43,265 nt of DNA from Casimicrobiaceae bacterium. GTDB lineage: Bacteria > Pseudomonadota > Gammaproteobacteria > Burkholderiales > Casimicrobiaceae. The translations under genes and the position numbers were made by a program. Below are positions 7,844 through 17,380 of this stretch, one piece after another. Under the pieces are notes generated by a model. It saw only the letters and a list, made by a program, of their open reading frames with translations, was not told the origin of the DNA and did not search any database. Location: positions 1 through 43,265 of the forward strand of contig JAPKHK010000016.1 in NCBI GenBank assembly GCA_026646885.1, read 5' to 3'. How positions within the stretch are numbered: the first letter of the stretch is position 1; each line of letters begins with the position of its first letter.

Positions 7844-8160
7844 TTCAATATTCTCCTCTCCAGGGAATGTTGGGCAAGTTTACGCACAAAATCAGTTCAA
7901 ATAAAGTCGCATTTTATGTAGCGATACTTCGATATTTTCGAAAGACGGGAGTTCCCGAAAATTTCTTCAAGAGACTGAATCGCTGTAACAAATCCGGCGC
8001 ATGCGCAGACTGCCCGGGTCGGCCAAAGCGCTCGGCTCACCGGTAGAGGGTGCGCCTTGGGTTGTGGCTCAAGCCGCTTCTCTGCGCTCCATCTTTGCTT
8101 CCTCAAAGAGGGCGAAGAAATCCTAGCGCGCAGCCTCTCGGTTTACAAGCCTCCTGGCGT
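7844..8160. other. Intergenic region between the ybdK-like and BI-1-like genes
   Basis: About 317 bases without a supported gene. The part next to the BI-1-like gene (7880-7950) is clearly AT-rich and likely contains its promoter, though no convincing -35/-10 pair stands out. The rest is GC-rich with only a weak 4-bp hairpin near 8110. There is no recognisable tRNA, small RNA or repeat, and no clear terminator for the ybdK-like gene. Confidence 0.4.
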
Positions 8161-9297
8161 TTAGACCAGCGCCTCGGGTTCGCCCCGAAACAGCCTCACC
8201 GCGGTATCGACCACCCCTTCGATGCTCCCGTGGACTTCACGCTGGCGGCGCAGGGCCCAGGCGTGGTTTCCGGAGTGCGCGGCGACGCGGTGTATCTCTT
8301 CCAGAGCGCCACCGCTTTCCAACGCCTGGGCATGGGGGTCGATCAGGCGCAAAGTGGCGAGAATGTCTTCGCGCAAGGACAAACTCTCGTGGCTGCGCGG
8401 ATGCACGATGACCCCTTCCAGCCCGAAGCGGCAGGCCTGAAAGCGGTTGTAGTTGTAGACCAGATAATCGTCTTCGGTGGGCGCGCTTTCGTCGTCTTCG
8501 AGCAAGTGCCGGCACAAGGCCTGGAGGTAACAGGCCAAGGCGGCGGCGCGTTCGACGGTGAGCGGGGTGTCGCAGACTCGAAGCTCGATGGTGCCATATT
8601 CGGGTTTGGGCCGGATGTCCCAGTAGAAGTCCTTCATACTTTTGACGACGCCGGTTTTCTCCATCTTGGCGAAATAGCCCGATTCAAACTCATCCCAATG
8701 CAAGACGAAGGGCGCGCGGCCGGAGAGCGGGAAGGCAAAGACCGAATTGAGGCGCGCCGAGTCGAACAGCGTGTCGACGCCTTGCGAGTAGGGCGACGAG
8801 GCCGACAGCGCGATGAAATGCGGCAAATATCGGTTGAGCGCGTGCAAAAGGTAGAGCGCCTGGTCGGCGTTGTCGCAACCCACATGCACGTGCTGGCCGA
8901 ACACCGTGAATTGCTTGGCGAGATAACCGTAGAGCGCGGAGAGTTCGTGAAAGCGCGGCTTGGCGAAAATACGCTGATGAAACCAGCGCTGAAATGGGTG
9001 GGTGCCGCCGCCGCAGAGGCCGACGTTCAAGCGGTCGCCCGCTTTGATCAACTGATCGCGAATGGCGCGCAGTTGCGCCAGCAGGGGCTCGTAGCGGGTG
9101 AACACGTCGGTGGATACTTCGATCATGCTCTGGGTCATCTCCGGCTTTACGTCGCCAGGGAAGGGTTTGCGGGCCAGAAGATCAAGCATGTCGTTGGCAG
9201 CGTCGCACAAGTCGAAATCGCTAGGGCTGACGAGCTGCAGTTCCAATTCCACGCCCAAAGTGAGCGAGGCCGAGGCTTTGAAGGGTTCGAGCGGCAT
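8161..9297 (-). CDS. ybdK: YbdK-type carboxylate-amine ligase (GCS2 family)
   Basis: A 378-residue protein of the glutamate-cysteine ligase 2 family. The N-terminal [11 protein letters not shown] strand carries the metal-binding glutamates. Further family segments are [10 protein letters not shown] and [13 protein letters not shown] around residues 97-145, [12 protein letters not shown]-like sequence in the form [15 protein letters not shown], and a C-terminal [15 protein letters not shown]. coli YbdK has weak gamma-glutamylcysteine ligase activity; the true substrate is not settled. It begins two bases after the antiporter stop and is the last gene of the osmotic run. It could supply glutathione-like or other amide-linked solutes, but this is inference. 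Confidence 0.82.
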   Translation of the reverse strand: MPLEPFKASASLTLGVELELQLVSPSDFDLCDAANDMLDLLARKPFPGDVKPEMTQSMIEVSTDVFTRYEPLLAQLRAIRDQLIKAGDRLNVGLCGGGTHPFQRWFHQRIFAKPRFHELSALYGYLAKQFTVFGQHVHVGCDNADQALYLLHALNRYLPHFIALSASSPYSQGVDTLFDSARLNSVFAFPLSGRAPFVLHWDEFESGYFAKMEKTGVVKSMKDFYWDIRPKPEYGTIELRVCDTPLTVERAAALACYLQALCRHLLEDDESAPTEDDYLVYNYNRFQACRFGLEGVIVHPRSHESLSLREDILATLRLIDPHAQALESGGALEEIHRVAAHSGNHAWALRRQREVHGSIEGVVDTAVRLFRGEPEALV

Positions 9298-9299
9298 GG

Positions 9300-10490
9300 T
9301 CAGCGCTCCTCTTGCGGCGCGGCTTCGCCGGCCCAGATCAAGGCGCGTTGGGTGATCACCGGGCCGATCACTTCGAGGGCCAGCACCATGGCCATGATGG
9401 CGGTCATTTCATCGAGCAGGGCGAGGCCCAGGTGCCGGCTTTGTTCCAGCAAAAGGATGGCGAACACCGACAGCGGCGTGAGGGCCAGACCCGTGAGGGC
9501 GCCCTTGCGCCAGGTGACGCCACTCACCCGTGCCAAAAGCGTGCTGGCGGCAATTTTTGCAGCAATGCGCGCGAGCATGATCCACAAAGCCAGCACGGCG
9601 CCCGTCGCGGCGTGGCGCCAATCGATGGTGGCGGCCACGAAAACGAAAAGCAGTACGGTCAACATATCGCCCAAGGCGCCGAAGTTGCGTTGCGCTTGGG
9701 AAAGCACCACGCGCCGGTGCCTTGCCACGATGCCGAAAGCCAGGGCGGCCAGCAGTGGCGACAACTTCAGCGCTTCGGTGAGCGCGGTGAGGGCAATGAC
9801 GCCCAGTGCGAATGCGAGGGTCGAATCGCGTTCGAGGCGGCCAAAGAGGCGCAAGAGTCCGGGAACGACGACACCGAACAACGCGCCCAGGCCCGCCGAG
9901 ACGGCCAGCACCACGATGCTGCTCCACAGCGCTTGCAACACGCTGCCGAGGCTCACCAGCAGCCCGTAGCCGACCACGCTCTTGAAAACGATCACCGCCA
10001 GGCCACAGCTCAATGCCGACAAATGCAGGGTGCGTTCGGTGACCTGTCCGGAGCTTCTCAGCTCATTGGCCACGCGCAGCACCGCCGCCGGAGAAGTGGA
10101 CATCGACAAAGCCGCCAGCATCAGCGCCGGCAGCGTGGGCATGCCGAAGGCCAGCGCAACCGCCAGAGTGGCGGCGAAGCTGCCGCCGGATTCCAGCACG
10201 CTGGTCGCGGCGATCCAAGGGTTGGCGCGCAGCCAGGATAGGTTGATGCGGTAGCCCAGTTCGAACAGGATCAAACCAAAGGCGACGTAGGCCAGAAGCG
10301 CCATCGGTCCGCCGCGGGTGACGGGCAGCAGCCCCGCCTGGCCTGCGGCCAGCGCGAAGCCAACGATGCCGTAACAACTGATGCGCGGCAGACGCAGCCA
10401 GCGATGCCCCATTTCACCCGCCACCCAAGCCAAGATGAGGGCGAAGGGCCAGGCGATGTCACGTAGCAATCCGAGAGTGAGTTCCGGCAT
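9300..10490 (-). CDS. Cation:proton antiporter (CPA2/Kef-like membrane domain)
   Basis: A 396-residue protein with about eleven to twelve hydrophobic segments and the two inverted halves of a CPA2 exchanger. Typical segments are [18 protein letters not shown] near the N-terminus and [31 protein letters not shown] around residue 130-160. There is no TrkA-N regulatory domain, so it is not a full KefB/C. Its ATG overlaps the mscS stop (TGATG), so the two are translationally coupled. It probably exchanges Na+ or K+ for protons in the inner membrane; ion choice cannot be read from the sequence. Confidence 0.8.
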   Translation of the reverse strand: MPELTLGLLRDIAWPFALILAWVAGEMGHRWLRLPRISCYGIVGFALAAGQAGLLPVTRGGPMALLAYVAFGLILFELGYRINLSWLRANPWIAATSVLESGGSFAATLAVALAFGMPTLPALMLAALSMSTSPAAVLRVANELRSSGQVTERTLHLSALSCGLAVIVFKSVVGYGLLVSLGSVLQALWSSIVVLAVSAGLGALFGVVVPGLLRLFGRLERDSTLAFALGVIALTALTEALKLSPLLAALAFGIVARHRRVVLSQAQRNFGALGDMLTVLLFVFVAATIDWRHAATGAVLALWIMLARIAAKIAASTLLARVSGVTWRKGALTGLALTPLSVFAILLLEQSRHLGLALLDEMTAIMAMVLALEVIGPVITQRALIWAGEAAPQEER

Positions 10491-11350
10491 CAGTTAGATT
10501 TCCTTTCTTGGGCCTCGTACACCAGCTTGCGATGCGGGAACGGGATCTCGATACCTTCCCGATCGAAAGCCAGTTTGATGCGGCGCAGGAATTCACGGCG
10601 CACGTTGAACTGCTCCAGAGGCACGGCGCGAATGCGGCCGCGGATGACCACCGACGACTCCGCGAGTTGTTCCACGCCGGCAATTTCCAAATCGTTCAGG
10701 ATGAGTGGCGCGAAGCGCGCATCCTGCCGCAATTCCTTGCCCACCTTTTCAATGACCGCGATCACCCGGTCCAAGTTCTCGGCGTAGGCGACGCCGAGGT
10801 CGAACACCGCATTGGCGTAGCCCAGGCTCATGTTGGTCACCACGCTGATGGTGCCGTTGGGGATGTAATGCACGTTGCCGGAGTAATCCCGCAAGCGCAG
10901 GTAACGCAAAGTCAGTTCTTCGACCACGCCCGATTTGCCGCTGGCTTCGACGATATCGCCGACGCGAATCTGGTTTTCCAACAGTAGAAAAAACCCGCTG
11001 AAGTAATCCTTGACCAGAGTCTGGGCTCCAAACCCCAAGGCGATGCCGACGATGCCCGCGGCACCCAGCATGGGTGCTACGGATACACCGAACTCGCCGA
11101 GGATGAGCAGCACCGTCACCACGGCTACCGCTACGTTGAAGGCGTAACGCACCACGCGGGTGAGGGTTTGCAGGCGCCGGCCGTCTTCGGCGCTGTCCTG
11201 GTGCTTCTCGACCGCCTCGCGCAGTTTGGCCAGAAGCCGCGGCACGATACGCAAGGCGAGGAACGCGAGGAGCAGAATCAGCAGCACTCGCGCGGGGGTG
11301 GCGAGGTAGGCCGGCAGCTCGGCCGCGATCGGATCGAGGAATTGTTTCAT
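10490..11350 (-). CDS. Small-conductance mechanosensitive channel (MscS family)
   Basis: A 286-residue MscS protein. Three N-terminal helices end in the pore-lining TM3 (SVAPMLGAAGIVGIALGFGAQTLVKDYFSGFFLL), with the Gly/Ala packing of the family. The beta domain follows (VGDIVEASGKSGVVEELTLRYLRLRDYSGNVHYIPNG), then the alpha/beta C-terminal domain. I chose the ATG at 11350, overlapping the GH15 stop by one base (TGATG); the longer frame upstream belongs to the GH15 gene read in another phase. The channel opens under membrane tension on hypo-osmotic shock, which fits trehalose genes in the same unit. Confidence 0.92.
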   Translation of the reverse strand: MKQFLDPIAAELPAYLATPARVLLILLLAFLALRIVPRLLAKLREAVEKHQDSAEDGRRLQTLTRVVRYAFNVAVAVVTVLLILGEFGVSVAPMLGAAGIVGIALGFGAQTLVKDYFSGFFLLLENQIRVGDIVEASGKSGVVEELTLRYLRLRDYSGNVHYIPNGTISVVTNMSLGYANAVFDLGVAYAENLDRVIAVIEKVGKELRQDARFAPLILNDLEIAGVEQLAESSVVIRGRIRAVPLEQFNVRREFLRRIKLAFDREGIEIPFPHRKLVYEAQERKSN

Positions 11351-13137
11351 CAAAAGGCCTGGTCCCAACGCATGCTCAGTCGGATGGCGGAATTGATCAG
11401 GCCGACCATGCTGTAGGTTTGCACGAAGTTGCCCCATTGCTCGCCGCTTCTCGGATCGATATGCTCCGCTAACAAGCCGTGGCGGTTACGCCTGGCGAGC
11501 AGCCGCTCGAACAGCGCCCGGGCTTCGTCTCGCCGGCCCAGCGCGGCAAGGGCATTGATGTACCAGAAAGTACAAATCAGAAAGGCGTTCTCGGGCGTGC
11601 CGAAGTCGTCTTTCTCGACATAGCGGAAAATGAAGTCACCGTGCCGCAGTTCGCGTTCGACCGCGGCGACGGTGCCGGCAAAGCGCGGATCATCCACCGC
11701 AAGGAATCCGACCTCATGGAGCAAAAGCAGGCTCGCGTCCATCGAGTTGCCGTCGAAGGTGGCGACGAAACTGTTGAGTTGCTCGCTCCAGGAGCGTTCG
11801 CAAACGACACGGTGGATATTCTCAGCCTGCGTCTGCCAGTAAACCTGACGCGGCGCGAGCCCAAGCCGTTGGGCGACTTTGGCGAGGCGGTCGCATGCGG
11901 CCCAGCACATAACCGCGGAAAAAGTGTGCACGCGCGCCGCACCGCGCAACTCCCACAAACCCGCGTCGGGTTGGTCATGCAACTGGACGGCGCGCTCGCC
12001 GAGTAGTTCAAGGCGATGGAACAGGGCTTCGTCGCCGCAGCGCACCAGGCGGCGGTCGAAAAAAACGTGTGTTGCGGTGAGGATGGCTGAGCCATAGACA
12101 TCGTGTTGCACTTGCTGGTAGGCCTGGTTGCCCACGCGCACCGGTCCCATGCCGCGGTAACCCGGCAGAGTGTCGATGAGGTGTTCTTCGATGAGCGAGC
12201 GGCCGTCGATGCGGTAGACCGGCTGAAGCGCGGCGTCTTTGGTGCCCGCGGCGATGTTTACCACGTAGCCTAAGTAACGCTCCATGGTGCGCGTCGTGCT
12301 CAGGCGGTTCAAGGCGTTCACCACGAAATAGCCGTCGCGCAGCCAGCAGTAGCGGTAATCCCAGTTCCGCCCGCTGTTCGGGGCTTCCGGTATCGAGGTG
12401 GTCATGGCGGCGACGATGGCGCCGGTGTCGTCATAGGCGTTGAGTTTAAGGGTGATGGCGGCGCGAATCACCGCTTCCTGCCATTCGAAGGGAATCGACA
12501 GATATCGCACCCATTCGCGCCAATAGGCGGCGGTTTCTTCGGCGAAGCGCCGCCCGGTCTCGCCGACTGCTCCTTGCAGGGTTTCGTCCGGCCCGAGGAG
12601 CAAGGTGGCGGTGTCTTCCAGAAAAAAGGCCGTTTCTTCCACGATCGCGGTGACCGAGGCGTTGGTGGTCAGGCGCAGGGTAAGCTCCGGTGCGACATAA
12701 CGAATGTGGTTGCTGCCCCAGGTGATGGCGGGGCGGCTCTTTCCGTAGTCGATCGCCGGCCGCACCCGCAGGCGTATGCGTGGACTGCCGCTCAGGCGCC
12801 GCAACTGCCGCACCAGCGTCATGGGCGCGAACATGCGTCCGTATTGGCGAAAGCGCGGCGCAAAATCGGTGATCTCGACCGCACCGCCTTGCGCGTCGTA
12901 AAGGCGGGTTTGCAAGATGGCGGTATTGGTCAGATATTCTTGCTCGGCATGGGAAAAGTCGATCAGATCGACCGCCATGTAGCCGAAATCGTTCTGCACA
13001 TCACCGCCGCGCAGCAGGGAACAGAACGTGGCATCGCCGTCGAAGCGGGGAAAACACGCCCAAACGATTTCTGCTCGCCCATCGATCAAGGCGCCGATGC
13101 TGCAATTACCGACGAGCGCGAGATCCATTGAGCGCAT
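11350..13137 (-). CDS. Glycoside hydrolase family 15 protein (glucoamylase or trehalase-like)
   Basis: A 595-residue cytoplasmic protein. The GH15-associated N-terminal beta-sandwich begins LALVGNCSIGALIDGRAEIVW. The (alpha/alpha)6 catalytic region includes SGRNWDYRYCWLRDG with the conserved W-D-x-R-x-x-W-x-R-D pattern, VGNQAYQQVQHDVYG, and a C-terminal EHIDPRSGEQWGNFVQTYSMVGLI with the second catalytic Glu region. No signal peptide is present. Proteins of this type beside otsAB include intracellular trehalases and glucoamylases, so it may recycle trehalose made by its neighbours; substrate is not proven. I chose Met at 13137 because the family N-terminus starts there; it overlaps the end of otsB by 32 bases. 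Confidence 0.85.
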   Translation of the reverse strand: MRSMDLALVGNCSIGALIDGRAEIVWACFPRFDGDATFCSLLRGGDVQNDFGYMAVDLIDFSHAEQEYLTNTAILQTRLYDAQGGAVEITDFAPRFRQYGRMFAPMTLVRQLRRLSGSPRIRLRVRPAIDYGKSRPAITWGSNHIRYVAPELTLRLTTNASVTAIVEETAFFLEDTATLLLGPDETLQGAVGETGRRFAEETAAYWREWVRYLSIPFEWQEAVIRAAITLKLNAYDDTGAIVAAMTTSIPEAPNSGRNWDYRYCWLRDGYFVVNALNRLSTTRTMERYLGYVVNIAAGTKDAALQPVYRIDGRSLIEEHLIDTLPGYRGMGPVRVGNQAYQQVQHDVYGSAILTATHVFFDRRLVRCGDEALFHRLELLGERAVQLHDQPDAGLWELRGAARVHTFSAVMCWAACDRLAKVAQRLGLAPRQVYWQTQAENIHRVVCERSWSEQLNSFVATFDGNSMDASLLLLHEVGFLAVDDPRFAGTVAAVERELRHGDFIFRYVEKDDFGTPENAFLICTFWYINALAALGRRDEARALFERLLARRNRHGLLAEHIDPRSGEQWGNFVQTYSMVGLINSAIRLSMRWDQAF

Positions 13138-13930
13138 TGTTGTGTTCCTCCTGAAGCGAACCAGCGGGCGCATCGGCCAGCGTTTTGGCCAGCCAGGCGT
13201 GTACTTCACCGACATCGCGCAAGCGCCAGGGTGCGGCGGTTTCGCCCTCACCGACCTTCACGGCCAATCCGCCCAGCCCATTGACCTCGGCAAAGCCGAA
13301 CTCGTCGGTCACGTCGTCGCCGACAAATACCGGACGGCGTCCGGCGAAGGGTTGCTCGGCCATGAACTCGCGGATCGCCGAGCCTTTGTCGCGCCCCTCG
13401 GGTTTGATTTCCAGCACACATTTGCCCGGCTGCAAGCTCAGCGCGGCACCGGCGTCGATCAACACGCCGCGCAGCGCGGCGTCGACGGCCGCCTGTGCGG
13501 CCGGATTGGCGCGGTAATGAACCGCGATACTCAATCCTTTATCTTCGACCCAAACGCCTTCCAGGCGCGCCACAGTGGCCTTGACCAAGGCCGCCAACCA
13601 AGGCAGATCGGCATCCTCGGGCGGATGACGATGCACGGTGCCGGTGGCGTCCCGCCGTTCCAGCCCGTGCTGGCCTGCCACCGGCAGCCGCAGACCGGGG
13701 AAAAGCCGATCGACGTCGCTGACCGGGCGGCCGGTGATCAAGGCCAAGGCGCCGCCGCAGCGCTGGTGCAGGCGCCGAATGAGTTCGGGCAGTCCGTCCT
13801 CTACCTTCACCGTCGAAGGTGTCGGCGCAATTTCCAACAGGGTGCCGTCGATATCCAAAAACCACGCACTTTCCGCGTCCGGCAGCGGAGGCACCGCGCC
13901 TTCACGCTCTAGCGTTCGCTGTCCAGCCAT
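13106..13930 (-). CDS. otsB: Trehalose-6-phosphate phosphatase
   Basis: A 274-residue HAD-superfamily phosphatase that removes the phosphate from trehalose-6-phosphate. Motif I reads FLDIDGTLLEI (nucleophile and acid Asp), motif II is LITGRP, motif III lies around EIKPEGRDKGSAI with the lysine, and motif IV is VFVGDDVTDEFGF. The start at 13930 gives a 22-base overlap with the end of the OtsA-like gene; the longer frame upstream is otsA read in another phase. It is translated together with the synthase, the usual order for a two-step trehalose pathway. Confidence 0.93.
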   Translation of the reverse strand: MAGQRTLEREGAVPPLPDAESAWFLDIDGTLLEIAPTPSTVKVEDGLPELIRRLHQRCGGALALITGRPVSDVDRLFPGLRLPVAGQHGLERRDATGTVHRHPPEDADLPWLAALVKATVARLEGVWVEDKGLSIAVHYRANPAAQAAVDAALRGVLIDAGAALSLQPGKCVLEIKPEGRDKGSAIREFMAEQPFAGRRPVFVGDDVTDEFGFAEVNGLGGLAVKVGEGETAAPWRLRDVGEVHAWLAKTLADAPAGSLQEEHNNALNGSRARR

Positions 13931-16143
13931 GTTCCACCTTGTTCGAGCACTTTTTCTCGGCGCCGCATTCCGGCGGCGTCGAGCAACATTCTTCCCGCCC
14001 AGCGATAGACGTTGAATTCGCCAATGAGCCCCCGCATCAGGCGCATGCGATCGCGCTGCTCCACCCTGGGCATGGTCAGCGCCAGGTGCAGGGCGGCGGC
14101 GCATTGATCGGCATTATAAGGGTTGACGATCAAGGCCTCGGGAAGTTCTCGGGCGGCGCCGGTGAATTGGCTCAGAATCAGCACACCGCGGCCATCGTCC
14201 CGGGCGGCCACGAACTCTTTGGCCACGAGGTTCATCCCATCGTGCAGGCTGCTGACAAAACAAAGATCCGCGGCGCGGTAGTACTCGTAGACATCCGGCG
14301 GCTCGTGGTGCTCGATCTTGAGAATGATCGGCGTATAAGCCCCGCGGCCGAAGCGCTGGTTGATTTCGTCGGCCAACGTGCGGACGTGCGCTTCATAACT
14401 CTGGTATTCGCCGATGCTGGTTCGGGTCGGCGCGGCGATCTGTACGAAGCTGAAGTGCCCGATCCAGCGCGGTTCGAGTTCCAGCAATCGCTCGACAGCG
14501 CGCAGGCGCTCGATCACGCCCTTGGTGTAATCCAGGCGGTCCACACCGACGCCCAGCAAGTGCTCTGGGTTCAAGCCATGACGCCGTCGCACCGTTTCGC
14601 GGCAGACATCGACGCTCTGCGCCGTCAATTCCGGTTGCGGCGGCCAGTCGATCGAGATCGGATAGCGTTTGACGGAACTGATTCTGCCGCCGCGGGTGAC
14701 CGTGAATGCCTCCCGGTTGACTCGCGCCTCCAACTCGCGATCGACGGTGTCGACGAAATTGTTGCAATGGAACTGGGTGTGAAAACCCAGAATGCTGCTG
14801 CCCAACAAACCGTCCAGGATTTCGCGTCGCCAGGGACAGATGGAGAAGGCCTCCGGGTTGGGCCAGGGTATGTGCCAGAAGGTAATGACGATCGCCTCCG
14901 GCAGACGCTCCCGGATCATGCGCGGCAGCAATGCCAAGTGGTAATCCTGCACCAGAACGATAGGATTGGGCTTCTTGGCTTCTTGCACCACGGCGTCGGC
15001 GAAAAGCGCGTTCACTTCCCGGTACTGCTGCCAATCGGCGGTGCGGAAAATGGGTCGAACATGCGCGATGTGGCACAGCGGCCACAAACCCTCGTTGGCA
15101 AAGCCATAGTAGTAACCCGCCTCCTGCGCCGCGCTAAGCCACACTCGGCGCAGATGATAGGCGGGGTGTTCGGGCGGAACGGCAACGCGATCATCGCCAT
15201 CCACCGCTTCGCGATCGGCGTTGCCGCTGCCATGCGCGATCCAGGTTCCCGAGCAGGCGCGCATGATCGGCTCGAGCGCGGTCACCAACCCGCTGGCGGG
15301 CCTTTGCACGTCGATGCGCTGGCCGCGTCGGACATGGATATAGGGCTCGCGGTTGGAGACCACCAGTACCTCTTCGCCGCTCAATTCGCTGTGGAGAATG
15401 GTGCGCAGCGCTTCGGGGGTCCAGGTGATTTGCGCCTCGTCGCGTGGCCGCACTTCGCTTTCCATTTCGCGGATCAAGGCGCGCAAATCGCGCGCGATGG
15501 GCATGAATTCCGGTGCCGGCGCCTGTGTTCCGGGCTCGCGCAGCAGGCCCTCGCCGCGCAGCAGCGCACGCATGCCCTTGATCCACCCGCGCCAAGAGAG
15601 CTGAGCGATGGCCACGGTCAGCAAGGAAACGACCAAGGCCAGGGCGGTGAAAAAGAAGAACACATAACGTTTGGTCTCTTCGCTGCGCCGCTCGATGAAG
15701 CTCATGTCGTGCAGCAGCATGAGCTTGCCCAGCGTAGCTCCCTCATGCTCGATGGGCCGGACAGCGACGTGAAGCAGGCCCTGCGCGCTTTCCAGGACCC
15801 GGGCCTCAGGGTCGGCATAACGGGCGGTGTTCTCGCAGCTAGCCTGTGCGGGTAGGCCCTTGGTAGCGATCGGTGCCGCGCCCGATTGCGGGCAAAAAAT
15901 CAAGCCGAACAAACGTTCGTCCTGAATGAGACGCGTGAGATAGGCCTGGGTCTTGGCGGGTTTCGCCGCCTTGAGCTGGTCACTCAGCGGTTCCTGGAGG
16001 GAGTTGGCGATCAGCTCGGCGCGAATATCCAAATCTCGGACGAACCACCGCAAAGTGAGTTTGTCGACCAAGGGCACGATGCCATAGCCAATGGCTGTCA
16101 GCACCAGGAGCAGCGGCAAAATAAAGCGAAGCGAGAGGGACAT
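13909..16143 (-). CDS. otsA: Membrane-anchored OtsA-like trehalose-6-phosphate synthase (GT20) with sensor-like N-terminus
   Basis: A 744-residue protein, about 270 longer than classical OtsA. Residues 5-27 are a membrane helix, about 28-159 an extracytoplasmic region with a Cys pair (84 and 103), 160-182 a second helix, and about 183-235 a HAMP-like linker. From about residue 258 a full GT20 domain follows: [72 protein letters not shown], and [17 protein letters not shown]. It should join UDP- or ADP-glucose to glucose-6-phosphate; the VSNREPYIH variant leaves room for another acceptor such as glycerol-3-phosphate. The adjoining otsB and GH15 favour trehalose. The layout suggests that the enzyme is tuned by an envelope signal. 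Confidence 0.88.
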   Translation of the reverse strand: MSLSLRFILPLLLVLTAIGYGIVPLVDKLTLRWFVRDLDIRAELIANSLQEPLSDQLKAAKPAKTQAYLTRLIQDERLFGLIFCPQSGAAPIATKGLPAQASCENTARYADPEARVLESAQGLLHVAVRPIEHEGATLGKLMLLHDMSFIERRSEETKRYVFFFFTALALVVSLLTVAIAQLSWRGWIKGMRALLRGEGLLREPGTQAPAPEFMPIARDLRALIREMESEVRPRDEAQITWTPEALRTILHSELSGEEVLVVSNREPYIHVRRGQRIDVQRPASGLVTALEPIMRACSGTWIAHGSGNADREAVDGDDRVAVPPEHPAYHLRRVWLSAAQEAGYYYGFANEGLWPLCHIAHVRPIFRTADWQQYREVNALFADAVVQEAKKPNPIVLVQDYHLALLPRMIRERLPEAIVITFWHIPWPNPEAFSICPWRREILDGLLGSSILGFHTQFHCNNFVDTVDRELEARVNREAFTVTRGGRISSVKRYPISIDWPPQPELTAQSVDVCRETVRRRHGLNPEHLLGVGVDRLDYTKGVIERLRAVERLLELEPRWIGHFSFVQIAAPTRTSIGEYQSYEAHVRTLADEINQRFGRGAYTPIILKIEHHEPPDVYEYYRAADLCFVSSLHDGMNLVAKEFVAARDDGRGVLILSQFTGAARELPEALIVNPYNADQCAAALHLALTMPRVEQRDRMRLMRGLIGEFNVYRWAGRMLLDAAGMRRREKVLEQGGTWLDSER

Positions 16144-16185
16144 GCAAGTCTCCTGGAGTTCGGCGAGCGAGCCAAGCGATCGCGC

Positions 16186-17358
16186 TCACGCGCTGGCGAG
16201 CCGGTCCCCGAGGCGGCGCATGAAGGCTTCACACAAGGTCAATTGCTCCAGCGCGATCCATTCGTCGGGCTGGTGCGCTTGGGCGATGTGGCCCGGTCCG
16301 CAGAGCACGGTGGGGATGTCGGCCGCGTGAAAAAGCGAAGCCTCGGAAGCGTAGGAAACTTTCGCGTGCCCCGCGGTCGCGCTGCACTCCTGGGCGAGAT
16401 GGCTGATGTCGCTGCACTGACCGGCATCGAAGGCGGGCAGGTCGGACAAGGTTTCCCAGGTGATGTTCGTGGCGCCGTCGACCGCGTGCATCTGCGGCAA
16501 CAGCTTCTTTTGCGCGTAATCTTGCAGCGCCGCGAGCAAGGCGTCAGGGTCGTCCAGCGGCAGGTTACGTAACTCGAAATCGAAATAACAGTCCTGAGCG
16601 ATGATATTGCAGGCGGTGCCGCCTTTGATGACACCCGCCTGCATGGTGGAATAGGGCACGTCGAAACCCGCATCGAAAGGCCCGTTCGTTTGATGCTTGC
16701 GGGCGAGGCGCGCCAGTTCGGTCACCAGTTCGCAAGCGATGTGCACGGCATTGACGCCTCTTTCCGGCACCGCCGAATGCCCGGCCTTGCCTCGCACCCG
16801 GCAGCGGTAGGATTGGCGCCCCTTGTGGGCGACGATGACACGCATGCCGGTGGGTTCGCCGACGATACAGCCGGCGGGTTTGACACCGCAGTTCGCCAAA
16901 TCCGCGAGCAAACGGCGCACGCCGATGCAGCCGATTTCTTCGTCATACGAGAACGCGAAATGCAGCGGGCGGGCCAGTCCTTGCGCCAGCCAGTGCGGCA
17001 CGAAAGCGAGGGCGATGGCGATGAAACTTTTCATGTCGCAGACGCCGCGGCCGATCAGCCGGTCGCTGCCACGGGTGAGTGCGAAAGGTTCCACGGTCCA
17101 AGGCTGGCCTTCCGCGGGCACCACGTCGGTGTGACCCGAGAGCACGATGCCACCGTCGCCTCGCGGGCCTAAGGTGGCGAACAGATTCGCCTTGGCGCCG
17201 GTGTCGTCGAAGGTGAGGCGCGAGTCGATGCCGAAACCTGCCAGGTAATCTTGCACCCAATGAATGAGGGCGAGGTTCGATTCGCGGCTGGTGGTGTCGA
17301 AACTGAGTAGACGCTCGAGCAGCGCCAGGCTAGCAGGACTGGGAGAATTCAAGGACAT
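16186..17358 (-). CDS. argE: Acetylornithine deacetylase
   Basis: A 390-residue M20-family zinc hydrolase removing acetyl from N-acetylornithine in arginine synthesis. The metal-binding motifs are LSGHTDVVPAEG and GRGVCDMKSFIA, followed by SYDEEIGCIGVRRLL and the dimerisation domain. The C-terminal LCGPGHIAQAHQPDEWI holds the last metal His. The start MSLNSPSPASLALLERL at 17358 fits the family; the in-frame Met 57 bases upstream adds unrelated residues overlapping rho. The gene starts 22 bases after rho and stops 42 before otsA, so it may bridge one long transcript. Confidence 0.88.
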   Translation of the reverse strand: MSLNSPSPASLALLERLLSFDTTSRESNLALIHWVQDYLAGFGIDSRLTFDDTGAKANLFATLGPRGDGGIVLSGHTDVVPAEGQPWTVEPFALTRGSDRLIGRGVCDMKSFIAIALAFVPHWLAQGLARPLHFAFSYDEEIGCIGVRRLLADLANCGVKPAGCIVGEPTGMRVIVAHKGRQSYRCRVRGKAGHSAVPERGVNAVHIACELVTELARLARKHQTNGPFDAGFDVPYSTMQAGVIKGGTACNIIAQDCYFDFELRNLPLDDPDALLAALQDYAQKKLLPQMHAVDGATNITWETLSDLPAFDAGQCSDISHLAQECSATAGHAKVSYASEASLFHAADIPTVLCGPGHIAQAHQPDEWIALEQLTLCEAFMRRLGDRLASA

Positions 17359-17380
17359 CGAGCACCGGCGGGCGAGGGGT

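Noticed and set aside
8050-9969. 639-codon plus-strand frame over the ybdK-like and antiporter genes
   Set aside because: It spans two real minus-strand genes and their boundary, with no recognisable domain.
10490-11437. Longer MscS start with 29 extra residues
   Set aside because: The extra residues lie inside the GH15 gene and have no similarity to MscS; the TGATG start at 11350 fits better.
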